Position numbers and translations under genes: made by a program
Shown here: piece by piece, positions 35,393 to 44,377 of the stretch
How the letters are laid out: every line of letters starts with the position of its first letter
How positions within the stretch are numbered: position 1 is the first letter of the stretch
The notes under the pieces: model-generated
The model's input: only the letters and a program-made list of their open reading frames with translations
Told to the model about the DNA's origin: nothing
The model's database searches: none
NCBI RefSeq assembly: GCF_003688915.1
Contig: NZ_REFU01000001.1
Span: 1,612,001-1,676,000, forward strand
Reading direction: 5' to 3'
Length of the DNA: 64,000 bases
Source of the DNA: Rhodococcus sp. SBT000017
GTDB taxonomy: Bacteria > Actinomycetota > Actinomycetes > Mycobacteriales > Mycobacteriaceae

Positions 35393-35725
35393 ATGGCCGA
35401 GCTCGTCGTCGAAACCGAGGGGGTCCTCGCGTACGGTGCGGTGGCGTCGACCATGGCGGAGCAGATCGCGGCGGCGGGTGCTGCCGCCGCCGCATGCGGC
35501 CCGGCCGTGCTGGCTCCGGTATTCGGCCTGATCGGACAGGAGTTTCTCGGTGCAGTCACCGGCACCCATCTGGCGCACACCGATGCTGTGGTGCGTCTGG
35601 CGGGCACGGTGGCGAGCATCGGTTCCGCGGCCACCGCATCCGCGGTGTCGTACGCCCTCACCGATGCCGGCACCGGCGCAACCGTTGCGACCGCGGCCGC
35701 CGGTATCGCGCAGGACGCGCGGTAA
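35393..35725 (+). CDS. EspC-like type VII secretion target
   Basis: A 110-residue, alanine-rich, all-helical protein with no Sec signal. Its layout fits the EspC/ESX-1-target family (PF10824): about 100 residues, a central FGLIGQEF, and the ESX secretion motif YxxxD as Y87-ALT-D91 near the C-terminus. GGGGG lies a few bases before the ATG. The NlpC/P60 gene follows by six bases. I infer that it is the chaperone-like or secretion partner of that hydrolase. No ESX membrane component is encoded in this window, so it would use a system elsewhere. Confidence 0.6.
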   Translation: MAELVVETEGVLAYGAVASTMAEQIAAAGAAAAACGPAVLAPVFGLIGQEFLGAVTGTHLAHTDAVVRLAGTVASIGSAATASAVSYALTDAGTGATVATAAAGIAQDAR

Positions 35726-35731
35726 GCGCCG

Positions 35732-36856
35732 ATGATCGATCTGCTGGCCCGTCCCATCGTCGATCTGCTCGGAGCCTTCGGCAACGGGGCGCTCCCCACC
35801 GGCGGTCCGGCCGACGTACTGCGGGTGTCCTCGGCAGCGATCGAGGCTGCTCAGGGAATCGGCAGGGTCGCGGTCACCGAGCTCGCTGCCAACTGGAACG
35901 GTGCGGCCGCCGACGCGGCCATTCGCTACGCCGAGAACGCTCATACGAGCGCAATCGCCCTCGCCGACCACGCCGACGACATCGCTGCCGTCGTGGATCA
36001 GGCCTGCCGCGACACCAATCAAGGCTTCCTCGAACTGCAGGCGATCGTGCAGTCCTTCGTGGGAATCGCACTGTCGGCCGGGCCGATCATCGCCACCCCG
36101 CCGGGGCAGACCATGCTGATCACGGCGGCCATCGAACACCTCGAGCGAGCTCTCGTGGTGGTGGCGCGCGTGCGGGGCGAGTTGGCCGTCCACACCGCGA
36201 AAGTCGGTGAACTGGCCGCTCCGCCGACAGTTCCCGCCCCCGTGGGCGGCGGACCGACACCTGCCCCCGGCTCACCCTCGAATCTCATGACCTCGCCCGC
36301 GACAGCACAGGTGATCGAGGCAGGCGAGAAGCTGGCGAAGACGTTCGCGCAGTCCGTCTCCGCCCCTGCCGCCGGGGCCGAGTCGTCGAGCAGCGGCGGT
36401 GCCCAGAACTACCTGGGCAATCCGGGCACGGATCCCTCCCGAACCACCGAGAGCACCGGCCGGGGAGTCGAGATACGGCTACCCGACGGCAGTACCGTCA
36501 CCGCGCCCAATGCCGAAGCCGCGGGTGCCGTCCGCAGCGCACTGACCCAACAGGGTGTGCCCTACGCATGGGGCGGCACCACGCCGGGCAGCGGGCTCGA
36601 CTGCAGCGGACTGACACAGTGGGCGTACGCACAGCAGGGCGTCGAGATCCCGCGTCTGGCACAGGAACAGGACATCGGATCCGCCGTGGCACCGGGTGAG
36701 GTGATGCCCGGCGACCTCGCAGTCTGGGACGGGCACGTGGCCATGGTCATCGGAAACGGTCAGCTCGTCGAGGCAGGCGACCCGGTGCAGGTGGGTCCGA
36801 TCAGAACGACCAACAGCGGTATGGGCTTCAAGGGCTTCTACCGTCCGACCGAATGA
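35732..36856 (+). CDS. WXG-like domain NlpC/P60 peptidoglycan hydrolase
   Basis: A 374-residue protein with two domains. Residues about 25-160 are helical and hold WNG at 55-57, the WXG100-type turn. A Pro/Gly/Ser-rich linker (165-240) leads to a C-terminal NlpC/P60 domain with the nucleophile Cys291 in LDCSGLTQWAY and His335 in GHVAMVIG. It has no Sec or Tat signal, so type VII export fits. NlpC/P60 enzymes cut D-iGlu-mDAP bonds in peptidoglycan. The stop overlaps the next possible start by ATGA. It is the enzymatic core of the four-gene unit. Confidence 0.82.
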   Translation: MIDLLARPIVDLLGAFGNGALPTGGPADVLRVSSAAIEAAQGIGRVAVTELAANWNGAAADAAIRYAENAHTSAIALADHADDIAAVVDQACRDTNQGFLELQAIVQSFVGIALSAGPIIATPPGQTMLITAAIEHLERALVVVARVRGELAVHTAKVGELAAPPTVPAPVGGGPTPAPGSPSNLMTSPATAQVIEAGEKLAKTFAQSVSAPAAGAESSSSGGAQNYLGNPGTDPSRTTESTGRGVEIRLPDGSTVTAPNAEAAGAVRSALTQQGVPYAWGGTTPGSGLDCSGLTQWAYAQQGVEIPRLAQEQDIGSAVAPGEVMPGDLAVWDGHVAMVIGNGQLVEAGDPVQVGPIRTTNSGMGFKGFYRPTE

Positions 36857-36867
36857 GGGGCCAGACA

Positions 36868-37206
36868 ATGACGGACTCGGACACCCCCGTCGTCAGCGCG
36901 GTATCGGGAACTCGATCGGGATCGGTGACGGTGCGCGCCACCGAACACGGACTGCCGATCGGAATCGTCATCGACGAGCGCGAACTGCTATACGGCGGAG
37001 GCGCATTGGCGTCGACGATTCTCGAGCACTGTGGACGGGCGAGTGCGGCCGCACGAGCTCAGCGCCGCACCCTCCTCGCCGAGGACGGCGTTCCCACCGA
37101 GGTTCTCGATCGCCTCGGTCTGCCCACCCGGGCCCGAGTCGCCGCCGAAGCGAACGAGAATCTCGCAGAGGACTCCGCACCCACGAGTTGGTTGAAGCAG
37201 GTATGA
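36868..37206 (+). CDS. YbaB/EspH-like small protein
   Basis: A 112-residue protein. SGSVTVRATEHGLPIGIVID followed by a helix (ALASTILEHCGRASAAARA) resembles the YbaB/EbfC fold and the C-terminal part of EspH, a cytosolic ESX-1 accessory protein. The C-terminal half (LDRLGLPTRARVAAEANE) has no match I know. An ATG at 36853 overlaps the previous stop, but the ATG at 36868 has GAGGGG about seven bases upstream and is preferred. The next gene starts inside its stop codon. Confidence 0.55.
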   Translation: MTDSDTPVVSAVSGTRSGSVTVRATEHGLPIGIVIDERELLYGGGALASTILEHCGRASAAARAQRRTLLAEDGVPTEVLDRLGLPTRARVAAEANENLAEDSAPTSWLKQV

Positions 37207-37517
37207 CCCACGCCCACACCACCGAACTCGACGCTCTGGTCGGCAGCGCTCAGCACCGGCTGGACGCGCTTCGCGAAACGCACGAGAGACTGGACCGCAT
37301 CAGAATTCGACTGACGTCGCCGGACAACCTGGTGACCGTCGTTGCCGATGGAACCGGTGCCCTGGTCGGGCTCGAACTCGCCGAGAACCTCGGATCTGTT
37401 GGCGCTCACGCACTCGCGTCGACGATCACCGCAATGGCCGCGCAGGCCGCCGTTTCGGCGCTCGACCAGCGCGAGGCGATCCTGCGAAGTCTGCAGGGTT
37501 CGTTCACAGATTCCTGA
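37203..37517 (+). CDS. YbaB/EbfC-like small protein
   Basis: A 104-residue protein with the YbaB layout: an N-terminal coiled-coil helix (LVGSAQHRLDALRETHERLDRI), a beta hairpin (VTVVADGTGALVGLEL) and a C-terminal helix (ALASTITAMAAQAAVSAL). YbaB proteins bind DNA; EspL of ESX-1 has the same fold and works in secretion. Given the operon, an EspL-type accessory role is inferred. The ATG at 37203 overlaps the preceding stop. Confidence 0.62.
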   Translation: MTHAHTTELDALVGSAQHRLDALRETHERLDRIRIRLTSPDNLVTVVADGTGALVGLELAENLGSVGAHALASTITAMAAQAAVSALDQREAILRSLQGSFTDS

Positions 37518-37519
37518 GA

Positions 37520-37525
37520 TAGGCT
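37520..37525 (+). promoter_or_regulatory. Likely -10 element for the Rv3311-like gene
   Basis: TAGGCT starts three bases after the stop of the YbaB-like gene and is followed by seven bases and the ATG at 37533. The same TAGGCT hexamer precedes the start at 27078. Confidence 0.45.
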
Positions 37526-37532
37526 TCGCGCC

Positions 37533-38792
37533 ATGGCTGGAGACATCATCCCGATCGAACTCGGTCTCACCGCCGGTGACTTCTCGACACTGTGGGCACC
37601 GGAGTGGCGAGAAGGCGACGACGAGTGGGAGGCATTCCTCGGACACGAGGAGGACCTGTACGGATTCTCGACCGTCGCGGAGCTCGCGGCATTCGTCAGA
37701 TCCGACGACGACAACGATCTCGTCGACCATCCGTCGTGGAAGGTGGTCTCCGCACTCGCCGCATACGAACTCGAGCCCGACGATCTGCACCGCTTCGATC
37801 TGGTGGCGGTGCCGGAGTTGGTGGCCTCCGACCCCGAAGCCGACGTTCTCGCCGAATTGCAGGCCACCTTCGACATCGTCTCCTCCATCGGCGATGTCTG
37901 CGAATTACGTCCTGTCACAAGCTTTTTCGGCTCCAACCCATTCGTCGGTGCCGTCGGCGGAGGCGTCGAGAACTTCCTCGGTCGCGAGGGCGGCGAACTG
38001 TGGGACCGCATCGGAGCGGCTGTAGCCAAGCACTGGGACGACGTGCTCGACGCCGTGGACTCCGTCGTCACCTCACCCGATGTCGACTCCACTGCCGTTG
38101 CCGTCGCCGAAGCCGAGATCACCGCAGCGGCAGAGAACGCCGTCGATGCCGATGACGTCACGGACGACATCGACTCCGATTCGGAAGACGACGACGATTC
38201 TGCCGAGGTGGACCGCGATCCGATCGCCGCAGCCGCAGCCGAAGACACGTTCTGGACCACTGTCGGCATCGATCCGATTCGCATCATCACCTCGGACGAC
38301 ACGCTCTACACCCTGCGGTGCTACCTCGGCGACAAGCCGGTGTTCCTCGGCCGCGGCGGCGCCATCAGCGTGTTCGGTTCCGAGCGTTCGTTGGCCCGGT
38401 ACCTGGCCGACGATCACGACCACGATCTGGCACAGGTCAGCACCTACTCCGATGTTCAGACCGCCGCCATCGACGGCTCCCTCGACATCGCGATCACCGA
38501 CGACAACGTGTACGTGCTGCCCGGCCTGGCCGACGACCTCGCCGAGGGGCCCACCTCAGTAGACGTCGACCAATTGGACCTGGCCGTCGAATTGTTCACC
38601 GATGCAGCCGATTTCGCCGGTGATGATTCCGTCGACGAAGCTCTCGCCACGTCCACCCCGCTGGGTTGGTACGTCTCGTACACCCTCGAGCCCAGTCCTG
38701 ATCGGCTCGCTCCGAGCGCGCCGTTCGACGTCGAGGCCGAAGCATGGCGCGCCCTCGAGCGTGAGTTCGAGAGCCGGCTGCGCAAGAAGTAG
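37533..38792 (+). CDS. Large acidic conserved protein, Rv3311-like
   Basis: A 419-residue, strongly acidic protein that by length, opening sequence style and position corresponds to Rv3311, an unassigned conserved protein. The N-terminus holds LGLTAGDFSTLWAPEWREGDDEWEAFLG broken over two helices, an Asp/Glu-rich stretch occupies about 190-230 (DSDSEDDDDSAEVDRD), and a globular C-terminal half contains TLRCYLGDKPVFLGRGGAISVFGSE. It has no signal peptide. Relatives are sometimes called primosomal protein; I see nothing to support that. It probably has its own leaderless promoter. Confidence 0.75.
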   Translation: MAGDIIPIELGLTAGDFSTLWAPEWREGDDEWEAFLGHEEDLYGFSTVAELAAFVRSDDDNDLVDHPSWKVVSALAAYELEPDDLHRFDLVAVPELVASDPEADVLAELQATFDIVSSIGDVCELRPVTSFFGSNPFVGAVGGGVENFLGREGGELWDRIGAAVAKHWDDVLDAVDSVVTSPDVDSTAVAVAEAEITAAAENAVDADDVTDDIDSDSEDDDDSAEVDRDPIAAAAAEDTFWTTVGIDPIRIITSDDTLYTLRCYLGDKPVFLGRGGAISVFGSERSLARYLADDHDHDLAQVSTYSDVQTAAIDGSLDIAITDDNVYVLPGLADDLAEGPTSVDVDQLDLAVELFTDAADFAGDDSVDEALATSTPLGWYVSYTLEPSPDRLAPSAPFDVEAEAWRALEREFESRLRKK

Positions 38793-38813
38793 CTGCCCGC
38801 CGGGCCCGATCGA

Positions 38814-39938
38814 TCAGCCGATCAGAACTGCGTAACCGGGCTTGATGACGTCGTCGATGATCGCCAGTCGCTCGTCGAACGGCAGGAACGCCGACTTCAT
38901 CGCGTTGATGGTGAACCGCTCGAGATCGCTCCAGCCGTAGCCGAAGGTCTCGACGAGCTTGGCCATCTCGCGACTCATCGAGGTATCGCTCATCAACCGG
39001 TTGTCGGTGTTGACGGTGACTCGGAATCGCAGTCGGGCAAGCAGATCGAACGGGTGCGTCGCCAACGATTCGGCGGCCCCGGTCTGGACGTTGGAGCTCG
39101 GGCACAGTTCGAGGGGCATTCTCGTGTCGCGGACGTAGGCGGCCAGCAGACCGAGTTCGTGCTCACCGTCGGCGCCGGTGGTGATGTCGTCGGTGATACG
39201 AACCCCGTGACCGAGCCTGTCGGTGCCGCAGAACGCCACTGCTTCCTGGATCGACGGCAGACCGAACGCCTCCCCCGCGTGAATGGTGAAGTGCGCGTTG
39301 CTCGCTCGCATGTACTCGAAGGCGTCGAGGTGGCGACTGGGAGGGAAGCCGGCTTCGGCACCGGCGATGTCGAAGCCCACGACGCCGCGGTCACGGAACC
39401 GGACCGTCAGCTCGGCGATCTCCCGCGAACGCGCCGCGTGCCGCATCGCAGTGAGCAAGGTGCCGATCGTGATGTTCTTGCCGCGCACCTTGGCCGCGGA
39501 GATCCCGGCTTCGAACCCGGCAAGGGTATGGGTGACGACCTCGTCGAGGGTCAGGCCGCGCTCGAGGTGCTGTTCCGGCGCGAAGCGCACCTCGGCGTAC
39601 ACGACGCCGTCGTCGGCCAGATCCTCGGCGCATTCGCGCGCCACTCGGAACAGCCCCTCGGGGGTCTGCATCACGGCGACGGTGTGCGCGAACGTCTCGA
39701 GGTACCGCACGAGCGAGCCGCTGTCCGCGGCGTCGCGGAACCACTCGCCCAGCGCTGCACCGTCGGTGGCGGGAAGATCGCCGTAACCGCATTCGTCGGC
39801 CAGCTCCAACACGGTCTGCGGGCGGAGTCCGCCGTCGAGGTGATCGTGCAGCAACGCCTTGGGAGCTGTCCTGATCGGCGCGAGATCGAGTGGCGCACTG
39901 CCACCGATCGAGGACTGAGTGTTCTCCGCGGTGCTCAT
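38814..39938 (-). CDS. add: Adenosine deaminase
   Basis: A 374-residue zinc enzyme converting adenosine to inosine, feeding DeoD (Rv3313c counterpart). The metal and catalytic blocks are clear: [12 protein letters not shown] with His31 and His33, [10 protein letters not shown] with the later His and Glu, [12 protein letters not shown], and TVNTDNR with the terminal aspartate. In M. tuberculosis add-deoA-cdd are contiguous; here add is separated from deoA by about 9.4 kb. The ATG at 39938 is chosen because the enzyme N-terminus follows. Confidence 0.94.
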   Translation of the reverse strand: MSTAENTQSSIGGSAPLDLAPIRTAPKALLHDHLDGGLRPQTVLELADECGYGDLPATDGAALGEWFRDAADSGSLVRYLETFAHTVAVMQTPEGLFRVARECAEDLADDGVVYAEVRFAPEQHLERGLTLDEVVTHTLAGFEAGISAAKVRGKNITIGTLLTAMRHAARSREIAELTVRFRDRGVVGFDIAGAEAGFPPSRHLDAFEYMRASNAHFTIHAGEAFGLPSIQEAVAFCGTDRLGHGVRITDDITTGADGEHELGLLAAYVRDTRMPLELCPSSNVQTGAAESLATHPFDLLARLRFRVTVNTDNRLMSDTSMSREMAKLVETFGYGWSDLERFTINAMKSAFLPFDERLAIIDDVIKPGYAVLIG

Positions 39939-40044
39939 GTGACGACGGTAGCGTGCGGCCCGCGCGCACGCGCGCCTGTCATCGCCCATCGGCGAGTCCG
40001 CGGATTCCCCCGACCTCCGCCACTTACGCGACCCATTTCGTTGC

Positions 40045-40067
40045 ATTGTTACTCCGATGAAAACAAT
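40045..40067. promoter_or_regulatory. AT-rich inverted repeat upstream of the permease gene
   Basis: ATTGTT and AACAAT form a perfect 6-bp inverted repeat with an 11-base spacer, in the most AT-rich patch of the 245-base gap between add and the APC permease gene. It could be an operator for the permease, perhaps for the Lrp regulator at 47551, but there is no direct evidence. Confidence 0.3.
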
Positions 40068-40183
40068 TCCGTCGATACACAGCGGATCGGCGACGGAAAT
40101 CGTAGTGTTCAGCAAACACACGCGGCCGATTCTGTCGGGTCCCCCTCCGACGTCCTCGGTCGACTCGAACCTCGGAGAGACCT

Positions 40184-41686
40184 ATGTCCACTGTGGAACC
40201 GCCGAACACCCTTCCGGGTAAAGGACTCAACACCGGCGCTCTCGGGCTGGTCGGCAACATCGTCATCGGCTTGTCGGCGGTCGCCCCGGCCTACAGCCTC
40301 GCCGCGACACTCGGCTACGTGGTTCTGGCCGTCGGCGACAAGGCACCCTCGATGTTCCTCATCGCCTTCGTTCCGATGCTGCTCACCGCCTTCGCCTACC
40401 GCGAGCTCGGCCGCGACACCCCGGACTGCGGAACGTCGTTCACCTGGGGCACCAAGGCGTTCGGACCCTGGGTCGGCTGGATGGCAGGGTGGGGCCTGGC
40501 AGTCTCGGCGATCATCGTGCTGGCCAACGTCGCCGAGATTGCCGCCATCTACCTGTTCGAGTTCCTGGGGCTGTCGGGATTGGCGGAGTCCACCGCGGCC
40601 AAGGTCGCCCTCGGCTCGTTCTTCATCGCCTCGATGACCTACGTCAGTTTTCGCGGCATCCTCATCAGCGAACGCATGCAGAACGTGCTGCTGGTCGTGC
40701 AGTTCGGTGTGCTCATCGGAGTGTCGGTGACGGCACTGGTCAAGGTGGGCACCGGTACCGCCGGACCGCAGGCCATCACGCCCCAGTGGAGTTGGTTGGT
40801 CCCGACCGGAGTGACGATGTCCGACGCGGCCCAGGCCATCATCCTGTGCATCTTCATCTACTGGGGATGGGACGCCTGCCTGGCCGTCGGCGAGGAAACG
40901 AAGGACTCCGAGAAGACGCCGGGACGCGCCGCGGTGATCACGACGTTGATCCTCGTCGCGACGTACGTTCTCGTCGGATACGCGGTGCAGTCGTTCGCCG
41001 GGTTCGGCGATACCGGCATCGGTTTGAACAACCCGGACAACGTCGACGACGTGCTCACGATCCTCGGCGGTCCCGTAGCCGGCTCGATCGTGGCGTCGCT
41101 GCTGCTGTTGACGGTCTCGATCTCGGCTCTGTCCTCGACCCAGACGACCATCCTGCCCACCGCGCGCGGAACCCTGTCGATGGCCGTCTACGAGGCCCTC
41201 CCCAAGCGGTTCGCCAGCGTCCATCCCAAGTACATGACGCCCGGCTTCGGCACCCTCGTGATGGGCGTCGCGGCACTGCTGTTCTACCTGGTGCTCACCT
41301 TCGTCAGCGCCAACGCGCTCCAGGATTCGGTGGCGTCACTGGGGCTCGCGGTCGCCTTCTACTACGGCATCACCGCATACGCGTGCGTCTGGTACTTCCG
41401 TCGGACATTGTTCTCGTCCGCCCGAAACCTGTTCATGCGCGGCATCTTTCCGCTTCTCGGCGGGCTGTCCATGACGTGGGCGTTCGTCCAGAGCGCGGTG
41501 GACATGATCAAGCCCGACTACGGTTTCACCGTCTACGGTCCCGTCGGCGGAGTGTTCGTTCTCGGTGTCGGCATGCTGGTACTCGGCATTCCGCTGATGC
41601 TGCTGTGCTTCGTGGGGAACAAGGACTTCTTCCAGGGCAAGACACTCACCGCGTCGACCGACGTCAAGGTTCCCGACACTTACTAG
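40184..41686 (+). CDS. APC-family amino acid/polyamine permease
   Basis: A 500-residue transporter with about 12 membrane segments. The first holds GLVGNIVIGLSAVAPAYSLA, typical of APC-superfamily amino acid/polyamine carriers, and the RELGRDTPDCGTSFTWGTKAFGPW segment is the conserved loop after helix 2. The neighbours (aminotransferase, aminobutyraldehyde-type dehydrogenase, FAD amine oxidase, Lrp) suggest putrescine, GABA or a related omega-amino compound as cargo. The next gene, a stress protein, follows by 20 bases. Confidence 0.87.
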   Translation: MSTVEPPNTLPGKGLNTGALGLVGNIVIGLSAVAPAYSLAATLGYVVLAVGDKAPSMFLIAFVPMLLTAFAYRELGRDTPDCGTSFTWGTKAFGPWVGWMAGWGLAVSAIIVLANVAEIAAIYLFEFLGLSGLAESTAAKVALGSFFIASMTYVSFRGILISERMQNVLLVVQFGVLIGVSVTALVKVGTGTAGPQAITPQWSWLVPTGVTMSDAAQAIILCIFIYWGWDACLAVGEETKDSEKTPGRAAVITTLILVATYVLVGYAVQSFAGFGDTGIGLNNPDNVDDVLTILGGPVAGSIVASLLLLTVSISALSSTQTTILPTARGTLSMAVYEALPKRFASVHPKYMTPGFGTLVMGVAALLFYLVLTFVSANALQDSVASLGLAVAFYYGITAYACVWYFRRTLFSSARNLFMRGIFPLLGGLSMTWAFVQSAVDMIKPDYGFTVYGPVGGVFVLGVGMLVLGIPLMLLCFVGNKDFFQGKTLTASTDVKVPDTY

Positions 41687-41706
41687 AAGAGAAGGACACC
41701 TCGCTC

Positions 41707-42561
41707 ATGAAGATCACCGTCGGCTACCTCGCCACTCCCAGCGGCGACGACGGCGTAGCCCTGGCCACCGCCCTCGCCCGCGCCCTCGACGCCTCCATCG
41801 ACATCGTGCTGGTCATGGCCGTCGACGAACCTGTCATGGAGGGCAGCGGACCCTACCGAAAAGTTCTCGAGGCCAAGGCGCGGGGCTGGGTGGACGACGC
41901 GGCCGCGCAGGTACCGTCGGGCATCGAGGTGACCACGCACGTGCTCACGCACGAGTCGTTCGCCCGCGCCCTGATCGACTTCGCGGTGAACACCGATGCC
42001 GACATGATCGTCGTCGGCGGTGCCGGTGACGGCCTGCTGAACCGACACTCGATCGGGTCGGTCGCCAGTCAACTGCTGCACGCGTCGGAAGTGCCGCTGG
42101 CACTTGCCCCTCGGGGCTACCGGCTCTCGAACGCACCGATCACCGACCTGACCGTCGCCGTCCCCACTCGGGCCTCCGCCCCGAATCCGCTGCCCTTCGC
42201 CATCACTCTTGCCAGCGCGGCGCACGTACCGGTGCGGTTGGTGTCACTGGTCTCGCTCGAGCCGACCGGGGCCCCGAGCGACGAGACGTCACTGGACACC
42301 CGTCGACGACAGGTCGCTGCCGCGCAGGACAATCTGGACCACGCGGTGCGCACGCTCCCCGATATCGAGGGCCTGCAGTCGGTCGTCGCCGACGGGTCGA
42401 CGCTGGACGAGGCGATGGGCAACCTCGACTGGAAGCCGGGCGATGTGCTGTTCCTCGGCTCGAGTCGATTGGCGACTCCCAAGCGGGTTTTCCTCGGGTC
42501 CAGCGCGGCCAAGATTCTGCGTGCCGCGCCGGTGCCGGTGGTCGTGGTCCCGCACGAGTAG
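41707..42561 (+). CDS. Tandem universal stress protein
   Basis: A 284-residue protein with two USP domains. The first (about 1-140) has the ATP-binding-type segment VVGGAGDGLLNRHSIGSVASQLLHAS; the second (about 145-284) ends LFLGSSRLATPKRVFLGSSAAKILRAAPVPVVVVP. The G-x2-G-x9-G-S pattern is well kept in domain one. Permease-USP pairs are common in actinobacteria, where the USP probably regulates the transporter. The stop is followed 14 bases later by the left arm of the palindrome that the IS element interrupts. Confidence 0.85.
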   Translation: MKITVGYLATPSGDDGVALATALARALDASIDIVLVMAVDEPVMEGSGPYRKVLEAKARGWVDDAAAQVPSGIEVTTHVLTHESFARALIDFAVNTDADMIVVGGAGDGLLNRHSIGSVASQLLHASEVPLALAPRGYRLSNAPITDLTVAVPTRASAPNPLPFAITLASAAHVPVRLVSLVSLEPTGAPSDETSLDTRRRQVAAAQDNLDHAVRTLPDIEGLQSVVADGSTLDEAMGNLDWKPGDVLFLGSSRLATPKRVFLGSSAAKILRAAPVPVVVVPHE

Positions 42562-42574
42562 AGCGGCGTCGCCG

Positions 42575-42599
42575 CACGTGAGTAGAAGTTCGTAGCAGA
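42575..42599 (+). repeat. Left half of a REP-like palindrome, with target duplication
   Basis: CACGTGAGTAGAAGTTCG forms the left arm of the repeat seen intact at 4961-5007. The loop bases end with CAGA (42596-42599), which is repeated on the far side of the IS element at 44446-44449 as the 4-bp target-site duplication. Confidence 0.7.
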
Positions 42600-42621
42600 C
42601 GGGCTGTTTCAATTTGATGGT

Positions 42622-42648
42622 GGGGCGTCTCGAGTGTCGAGGCGCCCC
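42622..42648. terminator. Hairpin inside the left end of the IS
   Basis: GGGGCGTCTCGA and TCGAGGCGCCCC pair with one mismatch around a GTG loop. It sits between the left terminus and the transposase start. It could block read-through transcription from the stress-protein gene into the transposase, a known way insertion elements limit their own expression. Confidence 0.5.
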
Positions 42649-42670
42649 ATCGTTGTGGGTGGGCGAGAAT

Positions 42671-44347
42671 GTGGTGGTGGCGAAGGGGTATCGACCGGTC
42701 GATCGTGATCAACAGTTTCTGATTCCACCGGACATGCGCGAGTGGTTACCGGCGGAGCATCCGGTGTGGACGCTCATCGACATCGTCGATACTCATCTCG
42801 ACACCTCGGCGTTTCATACCGGGCGTCGACTCGGTGGTGTCGGGCGCGCCGGATACGACCCGGACATGTTGCTCACGTTGCTGATCTGGTCCTGGTCGCA
42901 GGGCCAACGATCCTCACGCCGGATCGAGTCCGCGTGCGCCGACGTGGTGTCCTACCGGGTGATCTGCGCTGGTGACATCCCCGATCATGTGACGATCTCT
43001 CGGTTCCGTAAAGACAACCACGCGGCCTGCGCGGCTTTGTTCGCGCAGGTGCTGATCCTGGCCGCGCGGGTGGGATTGGGGTCGTTGGGAACCATCGCCC
43101 TCGACGGAGTCAAGATCGCCTCGAACGCGTCGCTGTCGGCGAATCGCAGCGAATCCGGGTTGCGTGCGGCGGCCGAGGCCGAGGCTGCGAAGATCGCCGC
43201 CGCGGCGGCCGCAGCGCACGCCGCAGGCGATGACGCCGACGACGAGCTCTACGGCCCGGACGATCCGGGCCCCGGCCACGTCCCGAAAGACCTGGCCGAC
43301 CCGAAGTCTCGGTCGGCGCGGATCGCCGAAGCACTGGCCCAGATCGAGGCCGAGAAGGCAGCGGCGCGAGCAGCCGAGCAGGCCGCGGCGAAGGGCCATC
43401 TCGAGCGGATGGAGGCGGGCGCAAAGATCATCGGTCAGTCTCCGGTCGGTGCTGCGGTCGACGCAGCGGAGATCCGGTTGCAGCGTGCACGGCAGGTCAG
43501 GGTGCAGATGAGCGCTGACTACGAGGCCAAAGTTGCGGCACTGGGTGCTCGTGGGGCGAAGCCGAAAGGAACTGCTCCGGTGCCGGTGGAGTCTCATTAC
43601 ACGGTGGTGCGGGCGCGGGCGGCGTTGGCGAAAGCTCGAGCCCGCCGACGTGACCGGGAGAACAGTGCGCCGGTGATCTGCCGCAACATCACCGATCCGC
43701 AGTCGCGAGTGCAGCCGATCCGTGGTGGCGGATGGGTGCAGGGTTACAACTGTCAAGCATTCACCACCGAGGACGGGATCATCATCGCGACCGGTGTCGG
43801 GATCAACCCCAACGACTCCGGTTACTACCCGGACATGGTCGCGAAGGCCATCGCTGCCGCCGACACGATCGTCGCGACGAAAACTGCCACAGATTCACCG
43901 CCGGTCACCGACACGGTCTGCGGATCCGATGCCGGTGCCGGTGAGGCTGCGATCGGGATCATGCTTTTCGATGCCGGGTACTGCTCGAACGCCAATCTCG
44001 ATGCACCCGGCCCGGACAGGTTGATCGCCACCGGCACCACCCGTGATCTCGAAGCCGCTGCCCACGCCGCCGCGGCGAGCAACACCGAAGATGCACCGGT
44101 GCAACAGAGTTCGCTCGATAAGATGCGGGAGAGGTTGGCGACACCGGACGGGATCGCGACCTACCGCACACGCTCGCATATCGCCGAGACACCGTTCGGG
44201 CATGCCAAACACAATCTCGGATTTCGTCGCTTCACAGGTCGAGGACTCGACCGAGCGGCCAGTGAATGGTCATTTCACGCAGCGGTTCACAACATCGGCA
44301 AAATCCTCACCCGCCTCGCGGCCGCCCCCACAACGGCACCGGCCTGA
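42671..44347 (+). CDS. IS1182-family DDE transposase
   Basis: A transposase of about 558 residues. The N-terminal DUF772-type domain (YRPVDRDQQFLIPPDMREWL, DMLLTLLIWSWSQGQRSSRRIE, PDHVTISRFRK) is followed by the catalytic core: first Asp in TIALDGVKIASNASLSANRS, a later Asp in MLFDAGYCSNANL, and a C-terminal Glu in IAETPFGHAKHNLGFRRF. A long Ala/Glu-rich coiled insertion separates the first two. Several GTG codons (42659, 42671, 42674, 42677) could start it; 42671 is a compromise and no strong ribosome-binding site decides. The frame is open throughout, so the enzyme may be active. Confidence 0.88.
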   Translation: MVVAKGYRPVDRDQQFLIPPDMREWLPAEHPVWTLIDIVDTHLDTSAFHTGRRLGGVGRAGYDPDMLLTLLIWSWSQGQRSSRRIESACADVVSYRVICAGDIPDHVTISRFRKDNHAACAALFAQVLILAARVGLGSLGTIALDGVKIASNASLSANRSESGLRAAAEAEAAKIAAAAAAAHAAGDDADDELYGPDDPGPGHVPKDLADPKSRSARIAEALAQIEAEKAAARAAEQAAAKGHLERMEAGAKIIGQSPVGAAVDAAEIRLQRARQVRVQMSADYEAKVAALGARGAKPKGTAPVPVESHYTVVRARAALAKARARRRDRENSAPVICRNITDPQSRVQPIRGGGWVQGYNCQAFTTEDGIIIATGVGINPNDSGYYPDMVAKAIAAADTIVATKTATDSPPVTDTVCGSDAGAGEAAIGIMLFDAGYCSNANLDAPGPDRLIATGTTRDLEAAAHAAAASNTEDAPVQQSSLDKMRERLATPDGIATYRTRSHIAETPFGHAKHNLGFRRFTGRGLDRAASEWSFHAAVHNIGKILTRLAAAPTTAPA

Positions 44348-44357
44348 ACAGTGAGTG

Positions 44358-44377
44358 ACCGGGCCCTACCGGGCCCG
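44358..44377. terminator. Hairpin after the transposase gene
   Basis: CCGGGCCC-TACC-GGGCCCGG is a perfect 8-bp stem ten bases beyond the transposase stop and inside the right end of the IS. It lacks a T-tract. Confidence 0.5.
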
